A stretch of DNA of 64,000 nt from Prauserella muralis (GTDB taxonomy: Bacteria > Actinomycetota > Actinomycetes > Mycobacteriales > Pseudonocardiaceae): positions 1,674,001 through 1,738,000 of the forward strand of contig NZ_MASW01000001.1 of the NCBI RefSeq assembly GCF_003202285.1, in the 5' to 3' direction. Each line of letters starts with the position of its first letter. The stretch's first letter is position 1. Positions 9,707-18,574 of the stretch are shown in pieces. Under the pieces are notes generated by a model that was given only the letters and a program-made list of their open reading frames with translations, was not told where the DNA came from and made no database searches. The translations under genes were made by a program, and so were the position numbers.

Positions 9707-10659
9707 CCCAGCGCGACGACGAGCACCACGATCAGCACCAGCAGCACCACGCCCGCGGGCACCGCCCACCGCCGGACGCTCGACCCGGCGTGCGCCTGCC
9801 GCGCCTGCTCCTGCTCCTGCCGGGTCGGCACCCTCGGTGGCCGGGGCAGCAACGGCACCGTCGGCATCGCCGGTGCGGTCGGCGGCACGAACCCGTGCTG
9901 CTGGCCCTTGCTGACGGCCTTCAGCGCGGCGACCGTGTCGGCCATCGTCGGCCGCAGATCCGGGTCGTCGCGCAGCATTTTGAGCACGGCCCCGCTCAGC
10001 TGGTCCAGCCGGCTTGGCACGACGGGTGCGCCGGTGCCGTCCGGCCCGAACGGAGGTTCGCCCTCGACGGCGGTGAACAGCGTCGCCCCGAGCGAGAAGG
10101 CGTCGGAGGCGGTCGTCGCGGGCTCGCCCTTGGCGACCTCGGGCGCCTGGAATGCCGGATCCGGTGTCCCGCCGGTGATGCCGATGTCGGTGATCTTCAC
10201 GCCGCCGTCGTCGGCGAGCAGGATGTTGCCGGGTTCCACCGCCCGGTGGACGATGCCGATGGCGTGCGCGGTGGCGAGCGCCGAGCCGACCTGGACGCCG
10301 AGGTAGGCGGCCTGCTCGGGGGTCAGCTGCCCGTGCTCGGCGAGGAAGTCGGCCATGTTGCGCGACGGCACGTACTCCATCACCAGCCACACGTCGTCGC
10401 CGTCGCGGAACGCGTCGAACACCGTGATGGCGCCCGCGTGCAGCACCCGGGTGGCCTGCCTGCCTTCCCCGAGCGCGGCCTCGCGGGCCTGCTCGGCGCG
10501 GTCCGGGCTCAGCTCGGGATCGAGGTAGGCGCGCTTGGCGGCCACGGTGCGGTGCAGCATCGTGTCGAACGCCAGCCACACGATCCCGGCCCGGCCACGA
10601 CCGATCGGCTGGTCAAGCCGGTAACGCTTGCCGACGAGGGTGGCTTCGGTGTCGTTCAC
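9703..10659 (-). CDS. Ser/Thr protein kinase-like protein, probable pseudokinase
   Basis: A 318-residue protein with a GTG start at 10659 preceded by AAGAGGG. The kinase fold is recognisable: a glycine-rich loop IGRGRAGIV, the ATP-binding Lys in VAAKRAY and an APE-like QAPEVAKG. The catalytic loop reads HRAVEPGN where active kinases have HRDxKPxN, so the catalytic Asp is Ala and the following Lys is Glu. The DFG motif is DIG, keeping its Asp. After a Pro-rich linker comes one membrane helix (about 296-317) with virtually no extracellular tail. It is 43 nt downstream of an intact kinase gene. ATP binding without phosphotransfer is the likely state, and it may scaffold or regulate the neighbour. 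Confidence 0.85.
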   Translation of the reverse strand: MNDTEATLVGKRYRLDQPIGRGRAGIVWLAFDTMLHRTVAAKRAYLDPELSPDRAEQAREAALGEGRQATRVLHAGAITVFDAFRDGDDVWLVMEYVPSRNMADFLAEHGQLTPEQAAYLGVQVGSALATAHAIGIVHRAVEPGNILLADDGGVKITDIGITGGTPDPAFQAPEVAKGEPATTASDAFSLGATLFTAVEGEPPFGPDGTGAPVVPSRLDQLSGAVLKMLRDDPDLRPTMADTVAALKAVSKGQQHGFVPPTAPAMPTVPLLPRPPRVPTRQEQEQARQAHAGSSVRRWAVPAGVVLLVLIVVLVVALG

Positions 10660-10702
10660 GCGCCCTCTTGTACTCCAGCTCCGGTCAAACGCACATCAAT
10701 CC

Positions 10703-12289
10703 CTACGGCGAGCTGGTCGGCGGGTCCGGCGGCGGCGTGGTCGTGTCGTCGTCCGGCGGAGGGTCGACAGACACTGACGTCGTCGGCTGCGGATTGCCGG
10801 TCGGCGTCTGCGTCGGCTGCGTGCTCGGCTCCGGCTCGGTGTTGTCGGGCGGGGGCTGCACGGGTGGTGTGTACGGGTCTTCCTCGTAGCTCTCGGTCTC
10901 CACCGGCTCGCTCGACTCCACCTGCTCGGAGGTGGTCGGCTCGGTGCTCCTGGTGGTGCTCGGCAGGTCCGACTCGGTCGCCACGGGCTGCTGCCGCTGC
11001 GGGTTCTGCTCGGCGTCGCCGCCGCCGGAGCCGCCGAACAGCCAGATGGCGAACGCCGCCATGCCGACCACCACGAGGCTGCCGATGACGGCGGGGACCT
11101 TCCAGTTGCCCTTCGGCGCCGGCTCGTCCTCGGCCGGTGGATCGTCGTAGCCGTCGTACTCGGAGTGCTCGTCGTAGGCGGGCACGGCACGGGTGGCGCC
11201 CGCGCCCAGCGCGCGAGTGGCGTCGTAGTCCTGGTCGGGATAGCCCGCCGCGGCCGGGTAGGCGTCGTCCTGCGCGTTGTCGTAGTAGCTCGTGCCGCCG
11301 AGATCGCCGCCGAGCGTGCCGGAGTGGCCCGCGGAGAGCTCGTCCTCGGCCGCCGCCGCACCGAGCGCTCCGCCGACGGCTCCCGCGCCCGCGGCACCGA
11401 GGACGGCCGTGCCGCCCCCGCCGCGGTGGACCTCCGTGGGCGCGTCGCCCGCGCCGATCGGGGTCTCGCCCCTGGCGACGGCGTCGAGCAGTTCCTCGCA
11501 CTCCTCGGCCGTCGGCCGGTGGCGGGTGTCGGGGTGCAGCATCACCGCGAGCACGCTGGTGAGCGGACCGGACTGGCGCGGCGGGTTGATCTGGCCCGCG
11601 GCGACGGCGTGCAGCAGGCCGAGGGTGTTCTCGCTGAGCCCGAACGGCGGCTGCCCCTCGGTCGCGGCGTACAGCGTCGAGCCGAGGGAGAACACGTCCG
11701 ACTCGGGGCCGGGGTCGCCACCGACAGCCACCTCGGGCGCGAGGTAGGCGGGCGTGCCCGCGATCATGCCGGTCTTGGTGACCGTGACGTCGTCCTTGGC
11801 GCGGGAGATGCCGAAGTCGGTGATCTTCACCAGCCCGTTGCCCGCGAGCAGGATGTTGCCCGGCTTGATGTCGCGGTGCACGATGCCGACGGCGTGCGCC
11901 TCCTTGAGCGCGGCGGCCACCTGGGCGCCGATCCGCGCGACCTCCATCGGCGGCAATGTCTTCCGCTGCTGGAGCTCCTGCGCGAGGCTGGTGGAGGCCA
12001 GGTACTCCATGATCAGGCACGGCTGGCCGTTGTCGTCGGTGACCACGTCGAACACGGAGATGGCGTTCGGGTGGTGCAGCCGCGCGGCGATCCGGCCCTC
12101 GCGCATCGTGCGGGCCCTGGCGTCCTCGGCCTCGTGTTCGTCCAGGCCCGGCTGCAGCAGGAGCTGCTTGATCGCGACCGTGCGGTGCAGTACCTCGTCC
12201 TGCGCCTGCCAGACGGCACCCATGGCACCGGTGCCGATCCGCTTGATGACGCGGTAACGGCCGGCGACCAGGCGACCCTCGTCGCTCAC
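10703..12289 (-). CDS. PknB-like membrane Ser/Thr protein kinase
   Basis: A 528-residue kinase with a GTG start at 12289 and a good ribosome site (AGAAGGAGGG). All catalytic motifs are present: IGTGAMGAVW, VAIKQ, HRDIKPGN, ITDFGIS and LAPEVA, within residues 1-270. A Gly/Ala/Asp-rich juxtamembrane region (about 280-395) precedes a single membrane helix (VPAVIGSLVVVGMAAFAIWL). The outer tail is rich in Pro, Thr, Ser and Glu and has no PASTA repeats, so it is not PknB itself. It is followed by a pseudokinase and preceded by two single-pass membrane proteins on the same strand, forming a likely signalling cluster at the membrane. Confidence 0.92.
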   Translation of the reverse strand: MSDEGRLVAGRYRVIKRIGTGAMGAVWQAQDEVLHRTVAIKQLLLQPGLDEHEAEDARARTMREGRIAARLHHPNAISVFDVVTDDNGQPCLIMEYLASTSLAQELQQRKTLPPMEVARIGAQVAAALKEAHAVGIVHRDIKPGNILLAGNGLVKITDFGISRAKDDVTVTKTGMIAGTPAYLAPEVAVGGDPGPESDVFSLGSTLYAATEGQPPFGLSENTLGLLHAVAAGQINPPRQSGPLTSVLAVMLHPDTRHRPTAEECEELLDAVARGETPIGAGDAPTEVHRGGGGTAVLGAAGAGAVGGALGAAAAEDELSAGHSGTLGGDLGGTSYYDNAQDDAYPAAAGYPDQDYDATRALGAGATRAVPAYDEHSEYDGYDDPPAEDEPAPKGNWKVPAVIGSLVVVGMAAFAIWLFGGSGGGDAEQNPQRQQPVATESDLPSTTRSTEPTTSEQVESSEPVETESYEEDPYTPPVQPPPDNTEPEPSTQPTQTPTGNPQPTTSVSVDPPPDDDTTTPPPDPPTSSP

Positions 12290-12494
12290 GCGACCCTCCT
12301 TCTGGCTCCGTCTGTGGTGGCGGCGGCGCAGGGCCTGGAAGCGCGCCGCACGGGTGGAGCGTAGGCACGAACCGGTGAACCGTGTGCCGGCTTACCGAGA
12401 CCGACTCATCTCAGGTTAGGCCGCTCACTCTGCGCACACGCAGGCGGCACACCGCGGGACGGTCCCGGCGCCCGTAGAGGAGACGCCCGGGCAC

Positions 12495-13259
12495 TCAGCC
12501 AGGTTGCACCGACAGCAGCTTCGCCTCGGAGATGACCGCGTCGTCCCCGCGGCCGGTGAGGCCGAGCTCCTGGACGACGCGCACCGGGCCGCTGTGGCGG
12601 GGTGCCATCGTGACCACGGCCCGCACCGTGCCGTTGTCCTGTTCGCCGAGGTCATTGACCGTCACGGAACCGATCGAACGCCAGGCGCGCACCAGGTCGG
12701 CGCCGTCGCCACCGGTCAGGGCCGGATCCACCAGGTCGAGCGCGGCCTCGGGGTCACGTCCGACCCGGCTGTAGAACTCACGGACGGTGCCGAGCTTGCC
12801 GGTCGAGGTGGTGGCCGCCGCGTGCCGCACCCGTCCCGTCGAGGTGTCACCGGTGCGGGAGGAGGTGCTGAGGAACCCGTCCGTGCCGGTGCCCGCCCCG
12901 GGCATCGCCAGGCCGCCGAGGGCGGCCGCTCCGGTGAGCTCCGCGGCAGCTTCTGCCTCGTCGCCGGGTGGCTGCTCCTGCTGGGCGAGGGACGCGGCGA
13001 CGACGACGGAGGCGACGAGCAGCGCGATGACGAGGATCAGCGCGGCCAGCTTGGCGCGCCGGGCGAGCTTCGTCTCCGGTTCGTCCGGCTGCTCGCCGTC
13101 GCGCCGCGGCCGGGTGCCCGGTGGCGGCAGGTACCTGCGCGGCTCCTCGAAGGCGTCCCGCAGGGTGTCGTCGACCACCGGCTCGCCGGGGAACTCGTCG
13201 GTGACGGTGTCGCCGGCGGCACCGGTCGGGTCGTATCCCGAGTGATGCCGGTCGTGCAC
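12495..13259 (-). CDS. Single-pass membrane protein, unknown function
   Basis: A 254-residue protein with GTG at 13259. The cytosolic N-terminus (1-66) is charged and Pro-rich, with LRDAFEEPRRYLPPPGTRPR. A single membrane helix follows (about 70-92, AALILVIALLVASVVVAASL), then a low-complexity linker. The C-terminal globular part (about 150-254) has TVREFYSRVGRDPEAALDLVDPALTG, SIGSVTVNDL and VRVVQELGLTGRGDDAVISE, suggesting a SnoaL/DUF4878-like extracytoplasmic domain. It shares orientation with the kinases downstream and could be a substrate or receptor component. I do not recognise a named family. Confidence 0.75.
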   Translation of the reverse strand: MHDRHHSGYDPTGAAGDTVTDEFPGEPVVDDTLRDAFEEPRRYLPPPGTRPRRDGEQPDEPETKLARRAKLAALILVIALLVASVVVAASLAQQEQPPGDEAEAAAELTGAAALGGLAMPGAGTGTDGFLSTSSRTGDTSTGRVRHAAATTSTGKLGTVREFYSRVGRDPEAALDLVDPALTGGDGADLVRAWRSIGSVTVNDLGEQDNGTVRAVVTMAPRHSGPVRVVQELGLTGRGDDAVISEAKLLSVQPG

Positions 13260-13509
13260 TGCTGGTCCTCGTCTGGCTCGTCTTGTGGACTCGAACGTCG
13301 TCGGACCCCTCCGGCACCCAAGACAACCGTGTCAGGCGGGCGGCCACCAGCCCCTATCGGTGGACAGTCGGTGGCGCACGACGAGCGGCTCGCGATGTCA
13401 CCCGGGTAGAGCAATTTTCCACCGCTCGCCGCACCGCACGTGCAACGGAATGTGCGGATTACCTGTGCATTCGCAGGTGAAGCGGCTGTTCGGGCGCGGG
13501 TGCGGTGCC

Positions 13510-14712
13510 TCACTTGCCGTCGTCGGCGATCTTGGTGTCCTCGCCGAAGACGAGCTTGCACGTCTCCTCGGTGGTGGACCCGTCCGGGTGAGTCACCTCC
13601 ACCGTGTTGATGGTGTATCCCTCGTTGGGCTCGATGTAGACGTGCTTCACCTCGAAGTAGGCGACGTCGGCGTACTTGCGCCGCAGACCCTCCGGGCCTT
13701 CCTGGGCGAGCTTGCCGGTGGTCAGGGCGTGCGCCTGCGCCGGGTCCTCGGTGACGGTGTTGAGGAAGTCCTGCGAGACCTGGCCCATCTCGTCGGCGTC
13801 GTGCTGGGGGAAGACGTAGCGGCCGGGAGCCTTCGTCGTCCGGGCCGGTGTCACCGGCGGCTTCTTCGGCTCCGCCGACGAGGAGGGCGGCGCGCTCGGC
13901 GACCCCGGTGCCCTCGATGGGCCGGGTTGCCCGCCCGTGCCCACCGGCGGCGCCGCCATCTGGCCGGTGGGGCTGGTCAGCCGGTCGCCGGTGCTGCTGG
14001 CGTCGTCGCGGCCCGTGTCCTCGGCCGGGTTCGTGCCGGACTCCGTGCTCTCCGGCGCCGACGACGTCTCGTCGCCGGCGTACTGCTCGTTGGGCAGGGT
14101 CGGGGCGACACCGCCGTGCCGGTCGGTCCAGCCGCCGATGGCCTGCCGGTCGTCCACGGGCTGTCCGACGAGGACCGTCCCGGCGACCAGCAGGGCGACG
14201 ACGACGAAGCCGGAGGACAGGCTGGCGAACCAGGCCGCCTTCCGCCAGCTGCGCGGCGGGGTGACGGAGGCGGGCACCGAGCCGAGGTCGAACTTGCCGA
14301 GGCCGTCCGGCGGCGCGACGTAGACGCGCTCCTCGTCGTCCTCGGCGGGCCTCGCCGACGCCGGGGGAGCGGTCAGGCTGACCTTGCGGCGGCGGACCGT
14401 CGTCTGCTCGCCGATGGGTGCGGGCTGTGCGGGGACAGGGAGCTCGCCGGTCGTCGCGGCGATCTCCTCGGTCGGGGGGTCGTCGGTGGCGCCGTCGACG
14501 CCGGGCACTGCCGGTGCGGCGCCGGGTGGCGGCAGCGGCAGGGAACCGGCGACGACGGCGTCCGGCTCGCCGCGCCTGCGCCTGCGCGGACGCGAGGGCA
14601 CCGCGGGAGTCCAGGTGCCCGCGCCCGGCGCGTGCCGGTGCCTGCCCTCGGGTGGCTGTCGCTGGTCGGGTGCGGTGAAGCGGTGTCCTGTGGAGTCGCC
14701 CCTGCCGTTCAT
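13510..14712 (-). CDS. Single-pass membrane protein, unknown function
   Basis: A 400-residue protein with ATG at 14712. About 160 cytosolic residues are Pro/Arg-rich (PSRPRRRRRGEP, VRRRKVSL). A membrane helix follows near 167-187 (FVVVALLVAGTVLVG), then about 110 residues of Ser/Pro/Thr-rich linker. The C-terminal domain (about 295-400) has YVFPQHDADEMGQVSQDFLN, LRRKYADVAYFEVKHVYIEP, YTINTVEVTHPDG and EETCKLVFGEDTKI. The layout matches the gene at 12495-13259 (cytosolic tail, one helix, small outer domain), so the two may be paralogous or functionally paired. Family unknown. Confidence 0.75.
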   Translation of the reverse strand: MNGRGDSTGHRFTAPDQRQPPEGRHRHAPGAGTWTPAVPSRPRRRRRGEPDAVVAGSLPLPPPGAAPAVPGVDGATDDPPTEEIAATTGELPVPAQPAPIGEQTTVRRRKVSLTAPPASARPAEDDEERVYVAPPDGLGKFDLGSVPASVTPPRSWRKAAWFASLSSGFVVVALLVAGTVLVGQPVDDRQAIGGWTDRHGGVAPTLPNEQYAGDETSSAPESTESGTNPAEDTGRDDASSTGDRLTSPTGQMAAPPVGTGGQPGPSRAPGSPSAPPSSSAEPKKPPVTPARTTKAPGRYVFPQHDADEMGQVSQDFLNTVTEDPAQAHALTTGKLAQEGPEGLRRKYADVAYFEVKHVYIEPNEGYTINTVEVTHPDGSTTEETCKLVFGEDTKIADDGK

Positions 14713-15026
14713 GCCTGGTGGACCCCTCCCTCGGCTCCACCTGACGGCACTGTGGCCGTCTTTAAGCCGAACGGAGCAGCGGGATCACGAGCATCTGCAC
14801 GGCACGCTGCACGTGCGCCGCAGTGTGCGGCGCAGGCAGGGCACGTGAGGGGATCCACCCGGCCTACATTAGGAGGCTTCGCGCCGGATCGCCGCGTTGG
14901 GGGGCCAAGCGGACGCGGATATCACTCCTCTGGGCGCACCCAGTCGGGGACTCCACTCGGCGTAGTGCGGTGTGCTCGCTCCGCGAGGCCCGTGCGCTGG
15001 CGGGGCAGCGGTCGTTGAGCGATCGT
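14713..15026. other. Intergenic region without recognisable gene
   Basis: This 314-nt stretch separates two minus-strand genes. On the minus strand a -10-like TAATGT (complement of 14867-14872) could start the downstream membrane-protein transcript. I see no RNA gene, strong hairpin or coding stretch. Confidence 0.4.
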
Positions 15027-15341
15027 TCAGCCGCCGCTGCGGTACTTCGTCTGCGTCGACTGCAGCGCCTTCGTCGCCGTCACACCACTGCCGACCGCGA
15101 GGATGATCGCCACGATGTCGAGCGCGGGCCCGCCTGCCGTGAGCAGCAGCGCCAGCAGCGAGACGGCGGTGGTGCCGCCCGCGACGCCCCACCTCGACCG
15201 CACGTACTGCGCGATGGGCGCGCCGCCCGCCCGCTTCGCGGCGGCGCTGCCCAGCATGGCGAGGTAGCCGGCGTGGCCGAGTGCGGCGAGCACGCCGACG
15301 AGCGCGATCACGAAGGCGATCAGGTGCACGATCGTGTCCAT
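15027..15341 (-). CDS. Small integral membrane protein
   Basis: A 104-residue protein, ATG at 15341, with three hydrophobic segments (about 5-27, 52-70 and 74-90). A cytosolic loop YVRSRWG lies between them and the tail is hydrophilic ([14 protein letters not shown]). It is 61 nt downstream of the chorismate mutase gene on the same strand, so co-transcription is possible. No family is recognised. Confidence 0.65.
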   Translation of the reverse strand: MDTIVHLIAFVIALVGVLAALGHAGYLAMLGSAAAKRAGGAPIAQYVRSRWGVAGGTTAVSLLALLLTAGGPALDIVAIILAVGSGVTATKALQSTQTKYRSGG

Positions 15342-15402
15342 ACGACCAGTGTGCCCGTTCGGCGCGGCGGACGGCTCGGGGGAAACCCGGAGATTCGCGG
15401 GG

Positions 15403-15699
15403 TCAGCGCCCGAGGCGTCCCCGGCCGAGGTTCAGCAGCGCCATCGCGAGCTGGCGGCCCTCGGGCCCGAGCTCACGGTAGCGGGCGAGCACGTCCATCT
15501 CGCGGTTGTAGACGATGCGCGGGCCGCCCGCGGCCATCCGCGCGGCGCCGATCGTTCTCGACACCTCGGCCCTGCGCTTGACCAGCCGCAGGATCTCGGC
15601 GTCGAGCCAGTCGATCTCCTTGCGCAGCTCGTCGATCTCCTCGGCCGAGGACACGCGTTCCTCGCGGGCCTCGCCGGTGTCGTGGGTCTGCGCGTTCAT
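15403..15699 (-). CDS. aroQ: Chorismate mutase, AroQ type
   Basis: A 98-residue protein. It converts chorismate to prephenate at the branch to Phe and Tyr. The all-helical AroQ pattern is clear: [36 protein letters not shown] in the first helix and [35 protein letters not shown] in the C-terminal part, the latter typical of the short actinobacterial enzymes such as M. tuberculosis Rv0948c. These enzymes are weakly active alone and are activated by complex formation with DAHP synthase. The ATG at 15699 has GGAGG six nt upstream. The gene is divergent from pcrA, as in M. tuberculosis (Rv0948c/Rv0949). Confidence 0.92.
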   Translation of the reverse strand: MNAQTHDTGEAREERVSSAEEIDELRKEIDWLDAEILRLVKRRAEVSRTIGAARMAAGGPRIVYNREMDVLARYRELGPEGRQLAMALLNLGRGRLGR

Positions 15700-15744
15700 G
15701 TGGACCTCCGGTTCTTCCGGATCCCATCCGGCCCCGGGCCGACG

Positions 15745-15831
15745 AAAGCCCCGGGTCCGGTGGACTCCGGGGCTTGCTGTGACGGCGGTTGTGGCACTAC
15801 GCGATCACGGGAGCCGGAGTCCGGTTCCCGT
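15745..15831 (-). promoter_or_regulatory. Two hairpins with mutually complementary arms in the aroQ leader region
   Basis: Hairpin A (15745-15775) has arms AAGCCCCGGGTCC and GGACTCCGGGGCTT with one bulge; read on the minus strand its 3' arm ends in CTTTCG. Hairpin B (15807-15831) has 12-nt arms ACGGGAGCCGGA / TCCGGTTCCCGT with one wobble. GGACTCCGG in A (15762-15770) and CCGGAGTCC in B (15814-15822) are perfect complements, so the two hairpins compete. This is the geometry of an attenuator upstream of aroQ. No aromatic-rich leader peptide was found on the minus strand. Confidence 0.35.
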
Positions 15832-15917
15832 AGAAAAATCGGAAAGCGTGGTGCCGCACGAGAGGCAGTATGGCACATCGTCACTTCGTCGGTGGTCCCA
15901 GGTAGCGTGAAGTCACA

Positions 15918-18332
15918 ATGAGCACCCTCTTCGACCTCCCCCCGGAACCCGGCAGGCACGCCGACCTGCTCGACGATCTCAACCCCGCGCAGCGTGCCGC
16001 GGTGGAGCACAGCGGCACGCCGCTGCTCGTCGTGGCCGGTGCGGGTTCGGGCAAGACCCGGGTGCTGACCCGGCGCATCGCGTACCTGCTCGCGGAGCGG
16101 AAGGTGCAGCCGGGGCAGATCATGGCCATCACGTTCACCAACAAGGCAGCCGCCGAGATGCGCGAGCGTGTCGTCGAGCTGGTGGGCCGCAGGGCCAACG
16201 CCATGTGGGTGTCGACGTTTCACTCCATGTGTGTGCGGGTGCTGCGGCGCGAGGCCAAGACGCTGGAGATGTCGTCGAACTTCTCGATCTACGACGCCGA
16301 CGACTCGCGGCGGCTGATGACGCTGGTGGCGCGCGACCTCGACCTGGACCCGAAGCGGTACCCGGCGCGGGCGCTCGCCGCGCACATCTCGAACCTCAAG
16401 AACGAGTTGCTCGACGCCGACTCCGCGGCGGGCAAGGCGGCCAACGACTTCGAGCGCAGGGCCGCCGAGGCGTACGGCGAGTACCAGCGCAGGCTGTCGC
16501 AGGCAAACGCCATGGACTTCGACGACCTCATCATGCGCACGGTCGAGCTGCTGCAGGTCTTCCCCGAGGTGGCCGAGCACTACCGGCGCCGGTTCCGGCA
16601 CGTGCTCGTCGACGAGTACCAGGACACCAACCACGCGCAGTACACGCTGGTGCGCGAGCTCGTGGGCACCGCGCCGACGGCGTCGGGCGTCGAGCCGGCG
16701 GAGCTGTGCGTCGTCGGTGACGCCGACCAGTCGATCTACGCCTTCCGCGGCGCGACGATCCGCAACATCGAGGAGTTCGAACGCGACTTCCCGAGCGCGC
16801 GCACGATCCTGCTCGAGCAGAACTACCGGTCGACGCAGACGATCCTGTCCGCCGCCAACGCGGTGATCGCCCGCAACCCCAACCGCCGCGAGAAGCGGCT
16901 GTGGACCGACGCGGGCGACGGCGAGAAGATCGTCGGCTACGTCGCGGACAACGAGCACGACGAGGCCGCGTTCGTCGCGGGCGAGATCGATGCGCTCGCC
17001 GACTCCGGCGAGGTCAAGTACTCCGACGTCGCCGTCTTCTACCGCACGAACAACCAGTCGCGGGTGTTCGAGGAGATCTTCATCCGGCTCGGCCTGCCGT
17101 ACCGGGTGGTCGGCGGTGTTCGCTTCTACGAGCGCAGGGAGGTCCGGGACGCGCTGGCCTACCTGCGGGTGCTGGCCAACCCGGAGGACACGGTGAGCCT
17201 TCGCCGGATCCTCAACGTGCCCAAGCGCGGCATCGGCGACCGGGCGGAGGCCGTCGTGGCCACGCACGCCGAGCGGGAACGCATCTCGTTCGCCGCGTCG
17301 CTGCGCGAGGCGGTGGCCGGTCGGGTGCCGCTGCTCAACCCGCGGTCGCAGAAGGCCATCGCGGGGTTCGTGGAGCTCATGGACGGCCTGCACGAGCTGG
17401 TGGACTCCGGCGAGGAGGTCGCCGACGTGCTGGAGGCGGTGCTGGAGCGCACCGGCTACCGCGCGGAGCTGGAGGACTCCGACGATCCGCAGGACGCCTC
17501 CCGGCTGGAGAACCTGGACGAGCTCGTGACGGTGGCCAGGGAGTTCACCGAGTTCGCCGACTCGGTGGTCGCACCGCAGGCCGAGGAGGGGCAGGAGGCC
17601 GGCGACGCGGGTGTGCCGGAGCCGGGCTCCCTGCCCGCCTTCCTGGAGCGGGTCTCGCTGGTCGCCGACGCCGACTCCATCCCCTCGCCCGATGGCGAGG
17701 ACGCCGGGGAGGACTCCGGAGTCGTCACGCTGATGACCGTGCACACGGCCAAGGGCCTGGAGTACCCCGTGGTGTTCTGCACCGGGTGGGAGGACGGCGT
17801 CTTCCCGCACATGCGGGCGCTGGGTGAGCCCAAGGAGCTGGCCGAGGAACGCAGGCTGGCCTACGTGGCCATCACCAGGGCGCGCAAGCGGCTGTACCTC
17901 TCGCGCACGCTGATGCGTACCGCGTGGGGTCAGCCGATGACCAACCCGGCCTCGCGCTTCCTGGACGAGATTCCGGCCGGCCTTCTGGACTGGCGCAGGC
18001 TCGAGCCCGCGGGCCGGTCGGCGGAGGGAGGCTCGCCCCGCGCGGCCACCACGTGGGGCAGGCGGTCCGGCTTCGGCGAGGACTCGGCACAGGCGGGGCT
18101 CGCGGCCAGGGGGATGCGCAGCACGGCGTTCAAGGGCTGGAAGAACGACTGGAAGGACACGGTCTCGCTGAAGCTGGACGTCGGCGACCGGGTCAGCCAC
18201 GACAGGTACGGGCTCGGCACGGTGGTGGCCACCGACGGCAGCGGCCCCCGGGCTACGGCGACCATCGACTTCGGCGCCTCGGGCACGGTGCGGCTGATGC
18301 TCATCGGCAGCGTGCCGATGGTGAAGCTGTGA
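15918..18332 (+). CDS. pcrA: ATP-dependent DNA helicase PcrA/UvrD1
   Basis: An 804-residue superfamily 1A 3'-5' helicase for nucleotide-excision repair and replication restart. Motifs in order: Q-motif [15 protein letters not shown], Walker A GAGSGKT (about residues 42-48), motif Ia AITFTNKAA, Walker B VDEYQDTN, motif [16 protein letters not shown], motif [14 protein letters not shown], motif [11 protein letters not shown], motif [15 protein letters not shown]. The C-terminal Tudor-like segment ([20 protein letters not shown]) is the PcrA/UvrD RNA-polymerase-binding domain. A -10-like TAGCGT at 15904-15909 lies 8 nt before the ATG, suggesting a leaderless mRNA. In M. tuberculosis the orthologue (Rv0949) has the same neighbours. 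Confidence 0.95.
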   Translation: MSTLFDLPPEPGRHADLLDDLNPAQRAAVEHSGTPLLVVAGAGSGKTRVLTRRIAYLLAERKVQPGQIMAITFTNKAAAEMRERVVELVGRRANAMWVSTFHSMCVRVLRREAKTLEMSSNFSIYDADDSRRLMTLVARDLDLDPKRYPARALAAHISNLKNELLDADSAAGKAANDFERRAAEAYGEYQRRLSQANAMDFDDLIMRTVELLQVFPEVAEHYRRRFRHVLVDEYQDTNHAQYTLVRELVGTAPTASGVEPAELCVVGDADQSIYAFRGATIRNIEEFERDFPSARTILLEQNYRSTQTILSAANAVIARNPNRREKRLWTDAGDGEKIVGYVADNEHDEAAFVAGEIDALADSGEVKYSDVAVFYRTNNQSRVFEEIFIRLGLPYRVVGGVRFYERREVRDALAYLRVLANPEDTVSLRRILNVPKRGIGDRAEAVVATHAERERISFAASLREAVAGRVPLLNPRSQKAIAGFVELMDGLHELVDSGEEVADVLEAVLERTGYRAELEDSDDPQDASRLENLDELVTVAREFTEFADSVVAPQAEEGQEAGDAGVPEPGSLPAFLERVSLVADADSIPSPDGEDAGEDSGVVTLMTVHTAKGLEYPVVFCTGWEDGVFPHMRALGEPKELAEERRLAYVAITRARKRLYLSRTLMRTAWGQPMTNPASRFLDEIPAGLLDWRRLEPAGRSAEGGSPRAATTWGRRSGFGEDSAQAGLAARGMRSTAFKGWKNDWKDTVSLKLDVGDRVSHDRYGLGTVVATDGSGPRATATIDFGASGTVRLMLIGSVPMVKL

Positions 18333-18431
18333 CCGGCCTGCCCGCTGCGGGCCTCGCCTGCTGAGTTCCTTCGTCCGGGTGAACCACCCGGACGCGCCCC
18401 ACACTGTCGGACCCACGCGCTAGTCTCGGAG

Positions 18432-18447
18432 TCGAACACACGTTCGA
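18432..18447 (+). promoter_or_regulatory. LexA (SOS) box, orphan, with upstream -10 element
   Basis: TCGAACACACGTTCGA is a perfect palindromic match to the actinobacterial/mycobacterial SOS box (TCGAAC-N4-GTTCGA). A -10-like TAGTCT lies at 18421-18426 on the plus strand, so the box would cover the transcription start, as at the imuA' promoter in this window. It sits between the convergent pcrA and M23 peptidase genes. A perfect 10-bp hairpin (GCCCGGTGGC 18452-18461 / GCCACCGGGC 18468-18477) follows at once. Confidence 0.75.
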
Positions 18448-18574
18448 TCATGCCCGGTGGCCGCGACGCCACCGGGCGCGCGAGGGGGTGCCGACGATGG
18501 TGGTCAGCGACAGCGGGGTGCAGGGCCGACGTTTCCGGGGTGGCCGGAGCCTGCCGAGCGGAACGGGGAGCCGC

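Noticed and set aside
15776..15900. tRNA-like fold near pcrA
   Set aside because: No T-loop GGTTCRANNCC, no anticodon stem and no acceptor pairing; hairpin B explains the structure.
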